This document shows positions 1-8,740 of a stretch of 32,517 bases of DNA, in pieces. The notes beneath the pieces are model-generated. The model worked only from the letters and a program-made list of their open reading frames with translations. It searched no databases and was not told the DNA's origin. Source of the DNA: Xanthobacteraceae bacterium (GTDB lineage Bacteria; Pseudomonadota; Alphaproteobacteria; Rhizobiales; Xanthobacteraceae); NCBI GenBank assembly GCA_031291475.1, contig JARLIY010000154.1, forward strand, positions 1-32,517. The letters run 5' to 3'. The translations under genes and the position numbers were made by a program. How positions within the stretch are numbered: position 1 is the stretch's first letter; each line of letters begins with the position of its first letter.

Positions 1-2
1 CG

Positions 3-230
3 CCTGCGCGCGTAGCCCCCGCCCCACCCGCCCCGCCCGAGGCGCCGCGGCGCCCCTCGACCGGGCGCGAGCCTGTCACTACAGTGTGCGCCACCGAGAC
101 GGCCGCGCCGGCGCCGGCGCAGCCCTCGACACCAGCGTCCCAGCCGGTGCTGATCGAAGTCGGCGAGAACGAACCGGCCGACAAGCCGCGCCGCAGCGGT
201 TGGTGGTCACGCCGCATCGCCGGCGGCTGA
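3..230 (+). CDS. rne: C-terminal tail of a probable ribonuclease E (5' end outside window)
   Basis: An open frame enters from the left edge and ends at TGA 228-230. It encodes a Pro/Ala-rich, low-complexity stretch ending in KPRRSGWWSRRIAGG. From memory, a disordered Pro/Ala-rich tail closed by a basic/Trp motif of the form RRSGWWSRR is typical of the C-terminus of alphaproteobacterial RNase E, the degradosome scaffold endonuclease. No catalytic domain (S1, RNase E/G) lies in the window, so the name rests on the tail alone. The next gene starts 19 bp downstream on the same strand. Other proteins with Pro/Ala-rich tails cannot be excluded. Confidence 0.45.
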   Translation, partial: PARVAPAPPAPPEAPRRPSTGREPVTTVCATETAAPAPAQPSTPASQPVLIEVGENEPADKPRRSGWWSRRIAGG

Positions 231-249
231 CGAAAACGGTCGATGCGCA

Positions 250-2319
250 ATGGAGAGTGGGTGGCTCGACCGTGACGCGGAAGCAATCGTCGCCCACGGC
301 GCCAAAGCCGGCCTCGCGCGCGATGCGGCGCTGCGCATTTACACGACGCGCCTGCTCGGCCGCGATCGCAAGCTCGTGCTCCATGGCGGCGGCAACACAT
401 CGCTGAAGACGCAGGCTGTCGACCGCTTCGGCGAGACAATTGAGGTCTTGCGGGTCAAGGCTTCCGGCGCCGACATGGCGGCGATTGAACCGGAGGACTT
501 GCCGGCGGTCCGGCTGGATGCGTTACACCGGTTGCGCGCGCTTGAGACTATCGGCGACGAAGAGCTTCTCGCCATCGAGCGCGCCAACCTCATCGATGCG
601 GCAGCGCCCGATCCTTCCGTCGAATCCATGTTGCACGCATTTCTGCCGCACAAATTCGTCGACCACACCCACGCTACCGCAGTCCTCAGCGTGATCGATC
701 AGCCCGACGGCGAAGAAAAATGCGCCGAAGTCTTTAAGGGCCGCGTGGCGTTCGTGCCCTACCTCATGCCCGGCTTCGCGCTCGCGAAAAAAGCGATCGA
801 GGTTTTCGAGCGCGCGCGACCGCGCGACGGGCTTATCCTCGGCAAGCACGGCATCGTCACCTTCGGTGAAAGCGCGCGCGAGGCCTATGAGCGCATGATC
901 GCGATGGTTTCGCTCGCCGAGGATTTTATCGCGCGTAGCCGCAAACGCGTCGCGGTCGCCGCGACGCCGCGCAACATCGCCGGCGAGGCGCATGTCGCGC
1001 CGATCGTGCGCGGCGCGTGCAGCTTGAAGGACGAAAAGGTCGAGGGCGCCTGGCGGCGGCTGGTCCTGGATTTTCGCCGTAACGATAGCGTGATGGAATT
1101 CGTCAACGGCGCGAATTTATCCCGCGTGAGCCAAGCGGGCGCACTGACCCCCAATCATACCATCCGCACCAAGAACTGGCCGCTGGTTTTGCCGGCGCCG
1201 GAAAACGGCGCTCTTGACGCATTCGCCCGCGCGGCGCGCGAGCGGGCGGATGAATTTGCCCTCCGCTATCATCGCTATTTCGAGGCCAACAACAAACGTG
1301 CCGGTGGCGGTAAATGGGAACTCGATCCCCTGCCCCGCGTCGTGCTCGTGTCCGGGCTCGGCCTTTTCGGCCTCGGCCGCAGCAAGCGCGACGCCGTCGT
1401 TGCCGCCGACATCGGCGAAACCTGGATCGAAGGCGTGAGCGACGCCGAGGCCATCGGCAAGTTCGAGTCGATCTCGGAAGCGGAGATGTTCGACGTGGAG
1501 TACTGGCCGCTCGAGCAGAAGAAGCTCGGTGCACACAAAGAGCCGCCGCTCGCCGGTCAGGTCGCGGCCGTCACCGGCGCCGCTGGCGCGATCGGCGCCA
1601 CCACCGCCAGGGCCTTCGCCGCCGCCGGCGCCGAGGTCGCCTTGCTCGACGTGGATTTCGCCGCGGCGGCCAGGCAGGCCGAAGCCATCGGCAAGACCGC
1701 GTCAAAGATCGCGTTGCCCGTCGTGTGCGATGTGACGGACGCGGAATCGGTGCGCACCGCCTTCGACAAGATTGTCAAAGAATTCGGCGGCCTCGACATC
1801 GTCGTCTCCAATGCCGGCGCCGCCTGGCAAGGCCGCATCGGCGAAGTGGATGAAGAGGTCTTGCGCAAAAGCTTCGAGATGAACTTCTACGGCCACCAGC
1901 GGGTGGCGCAGGCGGCAATCAAAATCATGCTGGCACAAGGCACCGGCGGCTGCCTCCTGTTCAACGTTTCGAAGCAAGCGGTGAATCCCGGGCCCAATTT
2001 CGGCCCCTACGGCATTCCGAAAGCGGCCTTGCTGGCGCTGATGCGCCAATACGCGATCGATTACGGAGGAGACGGCATTCGCGCCAACGCCGTCAACGCC
2101 GACCGCATCCGTTCGGGTTTGCTGACGGAGGATTTTATCAAAGAGCGCGCCAAGGCCCGCGGCGTGAGCGAAAAGGATTACATGACCGGCAATCTGCTTG
2201 GCCGCGAGGTGACGGCGGACGATGTCGCGCAGGCGTTCCTGCATCAGGCGCTGGAGCTCAAGACGACCGCCAATGTCACCACCGTCGACGGCGGCAATAT
2301 CGCGGCAGCGATGCGCTAG
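250..2319 (+). CDS. Bifunctional class II aldolase / short-chain dehydrogenase (RhaD-like fusion)
   Basis: A 689-residue fusion. The N-terminal half carries a class II aldolase/adducin fold, with LHGGGNTSLK near residue 40 and HATAVLSV and HGIVTF motifs that supply the His ligands expected for the divalent metal. The C-terminal ~260 residues are a classical SDR with the TGAAGAIG nucleotide motif, DVTD, the NAG motif and a YGIPK (YxxxK) catalytic pair. This matches the family annotated as rhamnulose-1-phosphate aldolase/lactaldehyde dehydrogenase, used in non-phosphorylated or phosphorylated deoxysugar breakdown. The exact sugar is unknown, because no rhamnose transporter, kinase or isomerase is in the window. 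The gene converges with the PHB depolymerase gene, whose stop is only 4 bp away. Confidence 0.88.
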   Translation: MESGWLDRDAEAIVAHGAKAGLARDAALRIYTTRLLGRDRKLVLHGGGNTSLKTQAVDRFGETIEVLRVKASGADMAAIEPEDLPAVRLDALHRLRALETIGDEELLAIERANLIDAAAPDPSVESMLHAFLPHKFVDHTHATAVLSVIDQPDGEEKCAEVFKGRVAFVPYLMPGFALAKKAIEVFERARPRDGLILGKHGIVTFGESAREAYERMIAMVSLAEDFIARSRKRVAVAATPRNIAGEAHVAPIVRGACSLKDEKVEGAWRRLVLDFRRNDSVMEFVNGANLSRVSQAGALTPNHTIRTKNWPLVLPAPENGALDAFARAARERADEFALRYHRYFEANNKRAGGGKWELDPLPRVVLVSGLGLFGLGRSKRDAVVAADIGETWIEGVSDAEAIGKFESISEAEMFDVEYWPLEQKKLGAHKEPPLAGQVAAVTGAAGAIGATTARAFAAAGAEVALLDVDFAAAARQAEAIGKTASKIALPVVCDVTDAESVRTAFDKIVKEFGGLDIVVSNAGAAWQGRIGEVDEEVLRKSFEMNFYGHQRVAQAAIKIMLAQGTGGCLLFNVSKQAVNPGPNFGPYGIPKAALLALMRQYAIDYGGDGIRANAVNADRIRSGLLTEDFIKERAKARGVSEKDYMTGNLLGREVTADDVAQAFLHQALELKTTANVTTVDGGNIAAAMR

Positions 2320-2323
2320 GCGT

Positions 2324-3535
2324 TCAATCGCTCGACAGGATCACGTTCTTGACGATCGGATAAACTTGGTTCTCCCAGCGTTTGCCCGAGAACACGCCGT
2401 AATGGCCGACGCCGGCCTGCATGTGGTGGCGCTTAAGATAGGGGCGCAGCTTGCTGCACATGTCGTGCGCGGCCACCGTCTGGCCGACGGCGCAGATGTC
2501 GTCGCGCTCGCCCTCGACGGTCAGCAACATGGTGCGGCGGATCGCCCTCGGATCGATGGGCGTGCCGTGCCATTCGAGCTTGCCCAGCGGCAGCGCGTGT
2601 TCCTGGAAGATGAGCCGCACCGTCTCGAGATAGAAGTCGGCGGTGAGGTCGAGCACGGCGAAATATTCGTCATAGAAGGCCTTGGTCGCCGCCGCCTTCT
2701 CGACCTCGCCGTTGGCGAGATTCTCGTAAAGCTCCTTGTGCGCCTTTACGTGGCGCTCGATGTTCATGCTCATGAACGCGGCGAGCTGGACGAATCCCGG
2801 ATAGACGCGACGAAAGGCGCCCGGATAACGCAGCGGCACCGACGCCGTCAGCATGCGCTCGAACCAGGCAATGTCGCGCTTTTTGGCGAGTTCGTTGACC
2901 TTGGTCGGATTGATGCGGGTGTCGATCGGTCCGGCCATCAGCGTCATTGAGCGCGGCTGCGCCGGATTATTAGTCTGCGCCATCACGGCGACGGTCGAGA
3001 GCACGGCGACGCAGGGCTGGCAAACCGCGAGCACGTGTGCGCCCGGCCCCATCACGTCGAGGAACTTGATCAGGTGGTCGACATATTCGTCGACGCCGAA
3101 GCGCCCCGCCGTCAGCGGCACGTCGCGTGCGTTGTGCCAGTCGGTAATGAAAACGTCGTGGTCGGGGAGCATGGTGCGGACCGTCGCCCGCAACAGCGTG
3201 GCGAAATGGCCCGAGAGCGGCGCCACCAGGAGCACGCGCGGCAGCGCCGTCGCAACGTCCTTCTTGAAGTGGAGAAGGGTGCCGAAGGGCGTCGAGAAGG
3301 CCGCCTCCTCGTGCACCTCGACGTCGCGATTGCCGACTCTGACGGAGGTGATGCCGAAGGGCGGTCGGGTATGCGTGAGCCCGGTTCGGGAGATCAGATC
3401 GTAGGCCGCAGTCAGGTTGCGGATGACCGGATTGTCCCCGAGCAACGGTTGGCCGCCGGCGGCCAGCGCCATGGTTGCCCAAGCTTTGACCGGCGCCATG
3501 ATGTCGGATTGGGTTTGATAAGCGAGGTACAGCAT
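2324..3535 (-). CDS. phaZ: Intracellular polyhydroxyalkanoate (PHB) depolymerase
   Basis: A 403-residue protein of the intracellular PHB depolymerase family, which hydrolyses native amorphous PHB granules in the cytoplasm to release 3-hydroxybutyrate. The N-terminus (MLYLAYQTQSD) and the TDWHNARDVP segment near residue 131 are characteristic. A lipase-box-like AVCQP at residues 170-174 puts a Cys (172) where classical lipases have Ser, as known for Ralstonia PhaZa1-type enzymes. There is no signal peptide, consistent with intracellular action. The length is normal and the gene stands alone. It is divergent from the glutathione transferase gene across a ~230-bp spacer that must hold both promoters. 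Confidence 0.93.
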   Translation of the reverse strand: MLYLAYQTQSDIMAPVKAWATMALAAGGQPLLGDNPVIRNLTAAYDLISRTGLTHTRPPFGITSVRVGNRDVEVHEEAAFSTPFGTLLHFKKDVATALPRVLLVAPLSGHFATLLRATVRTMLPDHDVFITDWHNARDVPLTAGRFGVDEYVDHLIKFLDVMGPGAHVLAVCQPCVAVLSTVAVMAQTNNPAQPRSMTLMAGPIDTRINPTKVNELAKKRDIAWFERMLTASVPLRYPGAFRRVYPGFVQLAAFMSMNIERHVKAHKELYENLANGEVEKAAATKAFYDEYFAVLDLTADFYLETVRLIFQEHALPLGKLEWHGTPIDPRAIRRTMLLTVEGERDDICAVGQTVAAHDMCSKLRPYLKRHHMQAGVGHYGVFSGKRWENQVYPIVKNVILSSD

Positions 3536-3768
3536 CCGTTACCCACAGGTGCCGCAGTCCGTCTGGCGACAGAACCCCCGCTCACCCCAAGCGCGGAAAG
3601 GCTAGTGCATTTTTTGTTGCGCTGCGACAAGATTATGAACATCTTGCACAGTGGGAGCGGGGCGCGGGTCTGGGCCGATTGAATGCGCGCTGGCGTTGCC
3701 GTCAAAACGGTCGATGTGATCCAATAACTTGTTGATTAGCCGCAAGTTTTCACGACGAGACCAGCGCG

Positions 3769-4425
3769 ATGTCCAAGGCCATCCTCACCATTGCTAGCAA
3801 GAACTACGGATCGTGGTCGCTGCGTGGTTGGTTGCTATGCAAAATGGCCGGGCTCGACTTCGAGGAGAAGCACGTCGGCACCGACGACCCCTCGACGCGC
3901 GCGGAGCTGTTGCTGCTGTCGCCGTCTTTTCTGGTGCCCTGCCTGATCGATGACGGGCTCAAGGTGTGGGACACGCTGGCAATCGCCCAATACCTGCACG
4001 AGCTCCATCCGGATGCCGGTCTGTTGCCGGCGGACAAGACGGCACGCGCACATTGCCGGTCGATCTGCGGCGAGATGCATTCCGGATTTGCCAATCTGCG
4101 TTCGGCGCTGCCGATGAACCTCAAGGCGCACTTCCCCGGCTTCAAATCCTGGGCCGGCGCGCGCGGCGACATCGAGCGCGTCACCACGATCTGGCGCGAG
4201 TGCATCGAGAAATACGGCGGCCCCTATTTGTTCGGCGAAAAGCCGTGCTCGGCCGACGCCATGTACGCCCCGGTCTGCACGCGCTTCGTCACCTACGATG
4301 TCGCGCTCGATCCGGTCTCGGCGCAATATTGCACGACTGTCATGGCGATGCCGCTGATGCAGGAATGGATCGCCGCCGCCAAGGTCGAGCCCGACGAGCT
4401 CGAAGAGCTGGACGTGGAGTTCTGA
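3769..4425 (+). CDS. Glutathione S-transferase family protein
   Basis: A 218-residue soluble protein. The first ~80 residues form the thioredoxin-like GST_N domain: ILTIASKNYGSWSLRG with Ser residues at the usual catalytic position, then FLVPCLIDDG with the cis-Pro segment and a DTLAIAQYLHE substrate-site helix. The rest is the all-helical C-terminal domain. This resembles the bacterial subgroup annotated simply as glutathione S-transferase; substrate and partner cannot be read from the sequence. The ATG start has no strong ribosome binding site, but the conserved domain begins immediately after it. The gene converges with the aldo/keto reductase gene 27 bp away. Confidence 0.85.
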   Translation: MSKAILTIASKNYGSWSLRGWLLCKMAGLDFEEKHVGTDDPSTRAELLLLSPSFLVPCLIDDGLKVWDTLAIAQYLHELHPDAGLLPADKTARAHCRSICGEMHSGFANLRSALPMNLKAHFPGFKSWAGARGDIERVTTIWRECIEKYGGPYLFGEKPCSADAMYAPVCTRFVTYDVALDPVSAQYCTTVMAMPLMQEWIAAAKVEPDELEELDVEF

Positions 4426-4452
4426 CAAAGCGACGCGGCAGCGCCGGCGCAG

Positions 4453-5298
4453 TCAATCCCACTTCGGCTGGCCAGAGAACGACCAGTCGACCACGCGGCC
4501 GCCGGGATGCGCCAGCGCGGAAATCTCCGCCATCTCGTTCTTACTGAGCGCAAAATCGAAGATCGCCGCATTCTCCTTGAGCCGCTCGACTTTGCTGGTG
4601 CGCGGAATGACGACGATATTCTGCTGAACCAGAAACCGCAGGCACGCCTGCGCGGCGGTTTTGCCGTGCGCGGCCCCGATCCGCGCAAGCACCTTGTCGT
4701 TGCGCGCATTGCCGCGCGCAATCGGACTGTAGGCGACTACCGCCATGCCGTGCCGCCGGCAGGCGGCGATCACCTTCGATTGGTCGAGGAATGGATGGCA
4801 CTCGATTTGATTGCAGACGATCGGTTCTTTGGAGATTTGCAGGGCTTGCTCAATGAGCGCCACGGTGAAGTTGGATACGCCGATGTTGCAGGCGAGCCCC
4901 TCGCGCTTGACGTTGGCGAGCGCGCCGAGCGTTTCCGCGAGCGGAACTTGCGGATTGGGCCAGTGCAGCAGCAGAAGGTCGACTTCGCTCAACCCCAGCC
5001 GCGCCAGGCAATCGCGTGCGGCGCGTTCGAGTTCGCGCGGGGCAAAACGCGCGGGCCAGATCTTTGTGGTGATGAAAACGTCGCTGCGCTTGACGCCGGA
5101 GGCGCGGAACCCTTCACCGACCTCCCGCTCGTTGTCGTACATCTCGGCGGTATCAATGTGCCGATAGCCGAGCCGGAGCGCCTGCTCGACCACGCGGGCG
5201 CAGACCCGCCCGCGCAAATCCCAGGTGCCAAGGCCGAGGAGCGGAATCCTTGCCCCTTTGGCTTCAACGGCCGGGACGTTTTCCTTGCCGGTATTCAC
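4453..5298 (-). CDS. Aldo/keto reductase (2,5-diketo-D-gluconate reductase-like)
   Basis: A 281-residue NADPH-dependent carbonyl reductase with a TIM-barrel fold. The full catalytic tetrad is visible: Asp49 in YRHIDTAEMYDNE, Tyr54, Lys79 in ITTKIW and His112 in LLLLHWPNP. The family motifs GVSNF and the NADPH-binding IPRTSKVERLKEN segment are present. Its size and motifs place it near DkgA/DkgB-type reductases, which act on alpha-dicarbonyls and keto sugars; the real substrate is unknown. It lies 30 bp downstream of an HTH protein gene on the same strand, so the two are probably cotranscribed. Confidence 0.88.
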   Translation of the reverse strand: MNTGKENVPAVEAKGARIPLLGLGTWDLRGRVCARVVEQALRLGYRHIDTAEMYDNEREVGEGFRASGVKRSDVFITTKIWPARFAPRELERAARDCLARLGLSEVDLLLLHWPNPQVPLAETLGALANVKREGLACNIGVSNFTVALIEQALQISKEPIVCNQIECHPFLDQSKVIAACRRHGMAVVAYSPIARGNARNDKVLARIGAAHGKTAAQACLRFLVQQNIVVIPRTSKVERLKENAAIFDFALSKNEMAEISALAHPGGRVVDWSFSGQPKWD

Positions 5299-5328
5299 GC
5301 CGGCATTTTACGCCGCGAGCGGCAAATG

Positions 5329-5673
5329 TCACCGCGGCTTGCCGCCGAGCACCGCAAACGCCGCTTCGGGCGCTCCGTCGATCACTTTCAGCAAAGCCCG
5401 CGCCGGCCCGCGCGGCGAGCGCTTGCCCTGCTCCCAGTTGCGCACCGTTTCCACCGGCACGCCGATCTGCGCGGCGAAAGCGGTCTGGGTGAGACCGGTG
5501 CGCCCGCGGACGTCGCGGGCATAGGCGGCATCGAGGAAGCGGCCGTTGCCGGACGCAGCCCCGCCATTGACGTGTCCGGGCGCCGCTCCGTCGGCAAACG
5601 AAATCAGACGCTCGCTGCCGTCGGGCAAGACTTGCATCAATCGTCCGTCCGCTTTCAGCCGCACGCGCAGCAT
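5329..5673 (-). CDS. XRE/Cro-type helix-turn-helix protein
   Basis: A ~114-residue protein with a C-terminal helix-turn-helix of the COG2944 (NadS/HigA-like) type: LTQTAFAAQIGVPVETVRNW followed by EQGKRSPRGPARALL. An N-terminal extension (MLRVRLKADG) precedes it. I chose ATG 5673 because GGGAG lies 8 nt upstream; an ATG 12 codons further out lacks such a site. Proteins of this type are often antitoxins or autorepressors encoded beside a HigB/RelE toxin, but no toxin gene is adjacent. Instead the aldo/keto reductase gene follows after 30 bp. It may regulate that reductase or be an orphan antitoxin. Confidence 0.75.
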   Translation of the reverse strand: MLRVRLKADGRLMQVLPDGSERLISFADGAAPGHVNGGAASGNGRFLDAAYARDVRGRTGLTQTAFAAQIGVPVETVRNWEQGKRSPRGPARALLKVIDGAPEAAFAVLGGKPR

Positions 5674-5861
5674 ATCGCTTGCTCCCGCCCTACCGGCCGC
5701 GGGCACCATAGCTGATTCGCCGTGGATTCAATGAGTTAGTCGGCCGATTCCCGCGCTGCCCAGGGCCAATGGACGACTGTGCCGCTGACCTTAGTCGGCA
5801 TTGCCCGTTCGGAGCCGTTGCAGTTATCTGGCAAAGCCTCGCAGCGGGGACTTCAAAGAAC

Positions 5862-6524
5862 GTGAGCGACACCGACCGCAAGGTCCTGATCTGGGACGCG
5901 CCGACGCGGATCTTCCACTGGCTCACCGCGGTGTTGGTGCTCGCCGCTTACATCACCTGGCGGCTCGACTGGATGGATTGGCACGCCAAAGCCGGCGACG
6001 CCGTGCTCATGCTGGCCGGTTTCCGCCTGTTGTGGGGTTTTTTCGGCAGCGAGACGGCGCGGTTTTCCCGCTTTCTTGCGTCGCCGCGCACGGCCTTGCA
6101 TCATTTGACGCACATCTTGCGCCGGGAACCCGATCGCCAGGCCGGCCATAACCCGGCGGGCGGCTGGATGGTGCTGCTCCTCCTCGCCCTTCTTTTCGGC
6201 GAGACCTTGAGCGGGCTCTATGTCGCCAACGACGTCGCCGACCAGGGGCCGCTCACCGAGCTTGTGCCGGCGCGGATCGCCAACACCATTACCGCGCTGC
6301 ATTGGATTTTCTGGGATGCGCTGCTGGCGGCCGTGGCGCTGCATGTGCTCGCGATACTGGCCTATGCGGCGGCGAAGGGACAAAATCTCGTCAAGCCGAT
6401 GATCACCGGCCGGAAGTCGCTGCCGCCCGACGTGTCAAGGCCGGGCATAGCCAGCCCGCTGCGCGCGAGCTTTCTCCTCGGCTGCAGCGCGATCGCCGTA
6501 GCCGTGCTCGTCAATGTCTTATGA
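5862..6524 (+). CDS. Cytochrome b561 / b-type membrane cytochrome
   Basis: A ~220-residue integral membrane protein with four hydrophobic segments and His residues in the expected places: near the N-terminus (RIFHWLT), in the second segment (WHAKAGDAVLML) and in the last helix pair (LHWIFWDALLAAVALHV). This fits the bacterial cytochrome b561/Ni-Fe hydrogenase b-subunit-like family, a di-heme b carrier in the inner membrane. The open frame extends upstream to an ATG at 5769. I prefer GTG 5862, because the family motif WDAPTRIFHW starts ~10 residues later and GGGGA lies just upstream. No partner cytochrome c or dehydrogenase is adjacent. It converges with the CHRD gene, 12 bp apart. Confidence 0.82.
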   Translation: MSDTDRKVLIWDAPTRIFHWLTAVLVLAAYITWRLDWMDWHAKAGDAVLMLAGFRLLWGFFGSETARFSRFLASPRTALHHLTHILRREPDRQAGHNPAGGWMVLLLLALLFGETLSGLYVANDVADQGPLTELVPARIANTITALHWIFWDALLAAVALHVLAILAYAAAKGQNLVKPMITGRKSLPPDVSRPGIASPLRASFLLGCSAIAVAVLVNVL

Positions 6525-6536
6525 AAAGGCGAGCGG

Positions 6537-6995
6537 TCAGCTTTTCGGCGGCTTCACCTGACCGCGGATCTCGCCGCCCGGATGTGCCGAAGTATGTACA
6601 TTGACGTACCATTCGCCGGCGGTGAATTGCGCCGCCTGCTCAGGCGTCAGCGTGGCTTCGCCCTTGATCGGGCTTTCCACGGCACTGCCTTTGTTGCTGA
6701 TCCCGATCGTCACCGGACCGTTCGCTCCCGCCGCGGCCGGGCCGTGGAAATGCGCCATGGTAGCCGGCGCCGACAAACCGCTGTAGGTGACGCTCCAGGT
6801 CAACACCCGTGTCGCCGCATCGTAGGTGAGGTCGGCGGTACCGCTCCCCGACGTCTCGACCGGCGGCACCTGTTGCGCGCCGGAGAGCGCAACCTTGATG
6901 GTTTCGGGCGCGGCCTTCGACGCTACGGCCCAGGCGGCGACGGCGGTCACACATGCGACCGCGATAACAATGCGGCGAGAGATCGAAATGCTCAT
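6537..6995 (-). CDS. Secreted CHRD-domain protein
   Basis: A 152-residue protein with an N-terminal signal peptide (about residues 1-28, ending near ASKAA). The rest is one CHRD (chordin-like) domain, recognised by SGAQQVPPVET, the central FHGPA and the C-terminal NVHTSAHPGGEIRGQV. CHRD proteins are exported beta-rich proteins whose bacterial function is not established. The start is supported by AAGGAG 7 nt upstream of the ATG. It is a single-gene unit that converges with the cytochrome b561 gene. Confidence 0.9.
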   Translation of the reverse strand: MSISISRRIVIAVACVTAVAAWAVASKAAPETIKVALSGAQQVPPVETSGSGTADLTYDAATRVLTWSVTYSGLSAPATMAHFHGPAAAGANGPVTIGISNKGSAVESPIKGEATLTPEQAAQFTAGEWYVNVHTSAHPGGEIRGQVKPPKS

Positions 6996-7200
6996 TGGTC
7001 ACTCCTTACGGTCGTGTTGCTCCCAAAGATGACTTTGTTATCTCTCATGATGGAATTCAAGGACCCGGTACGTTGGCAGCTTTCGCAAAGCCAAGCCCCT
7101 CAACCGGCATGTTACCGGGCCGTGTCCGGCAAGTCGATAACTGCGGTCCAATGGACTATAAACTGGCGATCAACAAGTTTTGACGAATTGGCCGCGACAC

Positions 7201-7215
7201 GACAGAAATACTGTC
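7201..7215. promoter_or_regulatory. Short perfect inverted repeat upstream of the dihydropyrimidinase gene
   Basis: GACAG-AAATA-CTGTC forms a perfect 5-bp dyad 48 bp before the dihydropyrimidinase start. A TTGACG at 7180-7185 could be a -35 element, with the dyad overlapping the expected -10 region. This is the placement of a repressor operator. It is short enough to be chance. The rest of the 267-bp spacer 6996-7262 shows nothing else I can name. Confidence 0.25.
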
Positions 7216-7262
7216 ACGAGACTTGCCGCGGACACACGGGGCGCGGGACGGGAGATCGATAG

Positions 7263-8717
7263 ATGACTAAACTCATACGCGGCGGCACCGTCGTCAACCA
7301 CGACAGCTCGCGGCGCGCCGACGTTTTGATCCGCGACGGCGCGATCGCCGCAATCGGCGCCAATCTCGAAGCACCGGCCGGCGCGGAAAAGATCGACGCC
7401 GGCGGCTGTTACGTCATGCCGGGCGGGATCGACCCGCATACCCACCTCGAACTCGCTTTCATGGGCAGCGTTTCGGCGGACGATTTCGAGTGGGGCACCA
7501 AGGCCGCGCTTTCCGGCGGCACCACCATGGTGGTCGATTTCTGCATCCCCAATCCGGGGCAATCGCTGCTCGCGGCCTATCAGGACTGGCGGCGCAAGGC
7601 CGAGGGCGCGGCGAGCGACTACGGCTTCCACATGGCGATCACCTGGTGGGACAAGCAAATCTTCGACGAGATGGAAACCGTCGTCAAAACCTACGGCATC
7701 AACACGTTCAAGCATTTCATGGCCTACAAGGGCGCGTTGATGGTCAATGACGACGAGCTCTACAATTCGTTCCTCCGCTGCGCCTCACTTGGCGCCATGC
7801 CGCTCGTTCACGCCGAGAACGGCGACGTGGTCTGGCACCTGCAACAGCATTATCTCGGCACCGGCGTTACCGGTCCCGAGGGGCATGCGTTTTCGCGTCC
7901 GCCCATCGTCGAGGGCGAAGCCGCCAACCGCGCCATCATGATCGCCGATATGGCCGGCTGTCCGCTCTATGTCGTCCACACCTCGTGCCGCGACGCGCAT
8001 GAGGCGATCGCCCGCGCCCGCGCCGCCGGCAAACGGGTTTTCGGCGAGCCGCTGATTCAGCACCTCGTCCTCGACGAGGACGAATATCGCAACAAGGACT
8101 GGGACTACGCAGCGCGGCGCGTGATGTCGCCGCCGTTCCGCCCGAAGGAGCATCAGGCAAGCCTGTGGGCCGGCCTGCAATCGGGATCGCTCCAGGTCGT
8201 GGCCACCGATCATTGCGCGTTCACCACCGAGCAAAAGCGGCTCGGCCGCGGCGACTTCACCAAGATACCAAACGGCACCGGCGGTCTCGAAGACCGCATG
8301 CCGGTTCTCTGGACGGCCGGCGTCAATACCGGGCGGATCACCAAGGAGGAATTCGTCGCGGTCACGTCGGCGAACATTGCCCGCATCCTCAACGTGTTTC
8401 CCAAGAAGGGCGTGGTCGCCGTCGGATCCGATGCCGATGTCGTCATCTGGGACCCGAAAGCCACCAAGACGATCTCGGCCAAGAAGCAGGTGAGCCGTAT
8501 CGACTACAACGTGTTCGAGGGTTTCAAATGCGTAGGCCTGCCGCGCGCGACCTTGTCGCGCGGCGAAGTCACTTGGCTCGATGGCGACCTGCGGGCGAGC
8601 GCCGGCGCCGGGCAATATGTGGCGCGCGACCCCTTCCCTGCCGTGCATGTCGCCAACGCCACCTGGCGCGAACTCAACGCACCGCACGGCGTCGCGCGCG
8701 CGGACATTACTCCCTGA
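7263..8717 (+). CDS. hydA: Dihydropyrimidinase (D-hydantoinase)
   Basis: A 484-residue cytoplasmic zinc amidohydrolase that opens the ring of dihydrouracil/dihydrothymine, or of 5-substituted hydantoins, to the N-carbamoyl acid. Metal-binding features are visible: His59 and His61 in GGIDPHTHLEL, the carboxylated-lysine segment FKHFMAYKG (residues 149-157), His183 in LVHAENG, His239 in VVHTSC and the late Asp in VATDHCAF. Length and motif order are normal for the family. GGGAG precedes the ATG. The next gene, 23 bp downstream, encodes an amidohydrolase that would cleave the N-carbamoyl product, supporting a two-gene catabolic operon. The earlier dihydropyrimidine dehydrogenase genes are not in the window. 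Confidence 0.92.
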   Translation: MTKLIRGGTVVNHDSSRRADVLIRDGAIAAIGANLEAPAGAEKIDAGGCYVMPGGIDPHTHLELAFMGSVSADDFEWGTKAALSGGTTMVVDFCIPNPGQSLLAAYQDWRRKAEGAASDYGFHMAITWWDKQIFDEMETVVKTYGINTFKHFMAYKGALMVNDDELYNSFLRCASLGAMPLVHAENGDVVWHLQQHYLGTGVTGPEGHAFSRPPIVEGEAANRAIMIADMAGCPLYVVHTSCRDAHEAIARARAAGKRVFGEPLIQHLVLDEDEYRNKDWDYAARRVMSPPFRPKEHQASLWAGLQSGSLQVVATDHCAFTTEQKRLGRGDFTKIPNGTGGLEDRMPVLWTAGVNTGRITKEEFVAVTSANIARILNVFPKKGVVAVGSDADVVIWDPKATKTISAKKQVSRIDYNVFEGFKCVGLPRATLSRGEVTWLDGDLRASAGAGQYVARDPFPAVHVANATWRELNAPHGVARADITP

Positions 8718-8740
8718 CCAGCCGGACTGAAGTTTCCGCC

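Noticed and set aside
3536..3768. Possible PhaR-type operator (TTGTTGCGCTGCGACAA) before the PHB depolymerase gene
   Set aside because: The dyad is imperfect and I cannot match it confidently to a known PhaR site; recorded only as the shared promoter spacer.
4507..5715. 402-codon open frame on the plus strand
   Set aside because: Antisense to the aldo/keto reductase and HTH genes, whose catalytic and HTH residues are intact.
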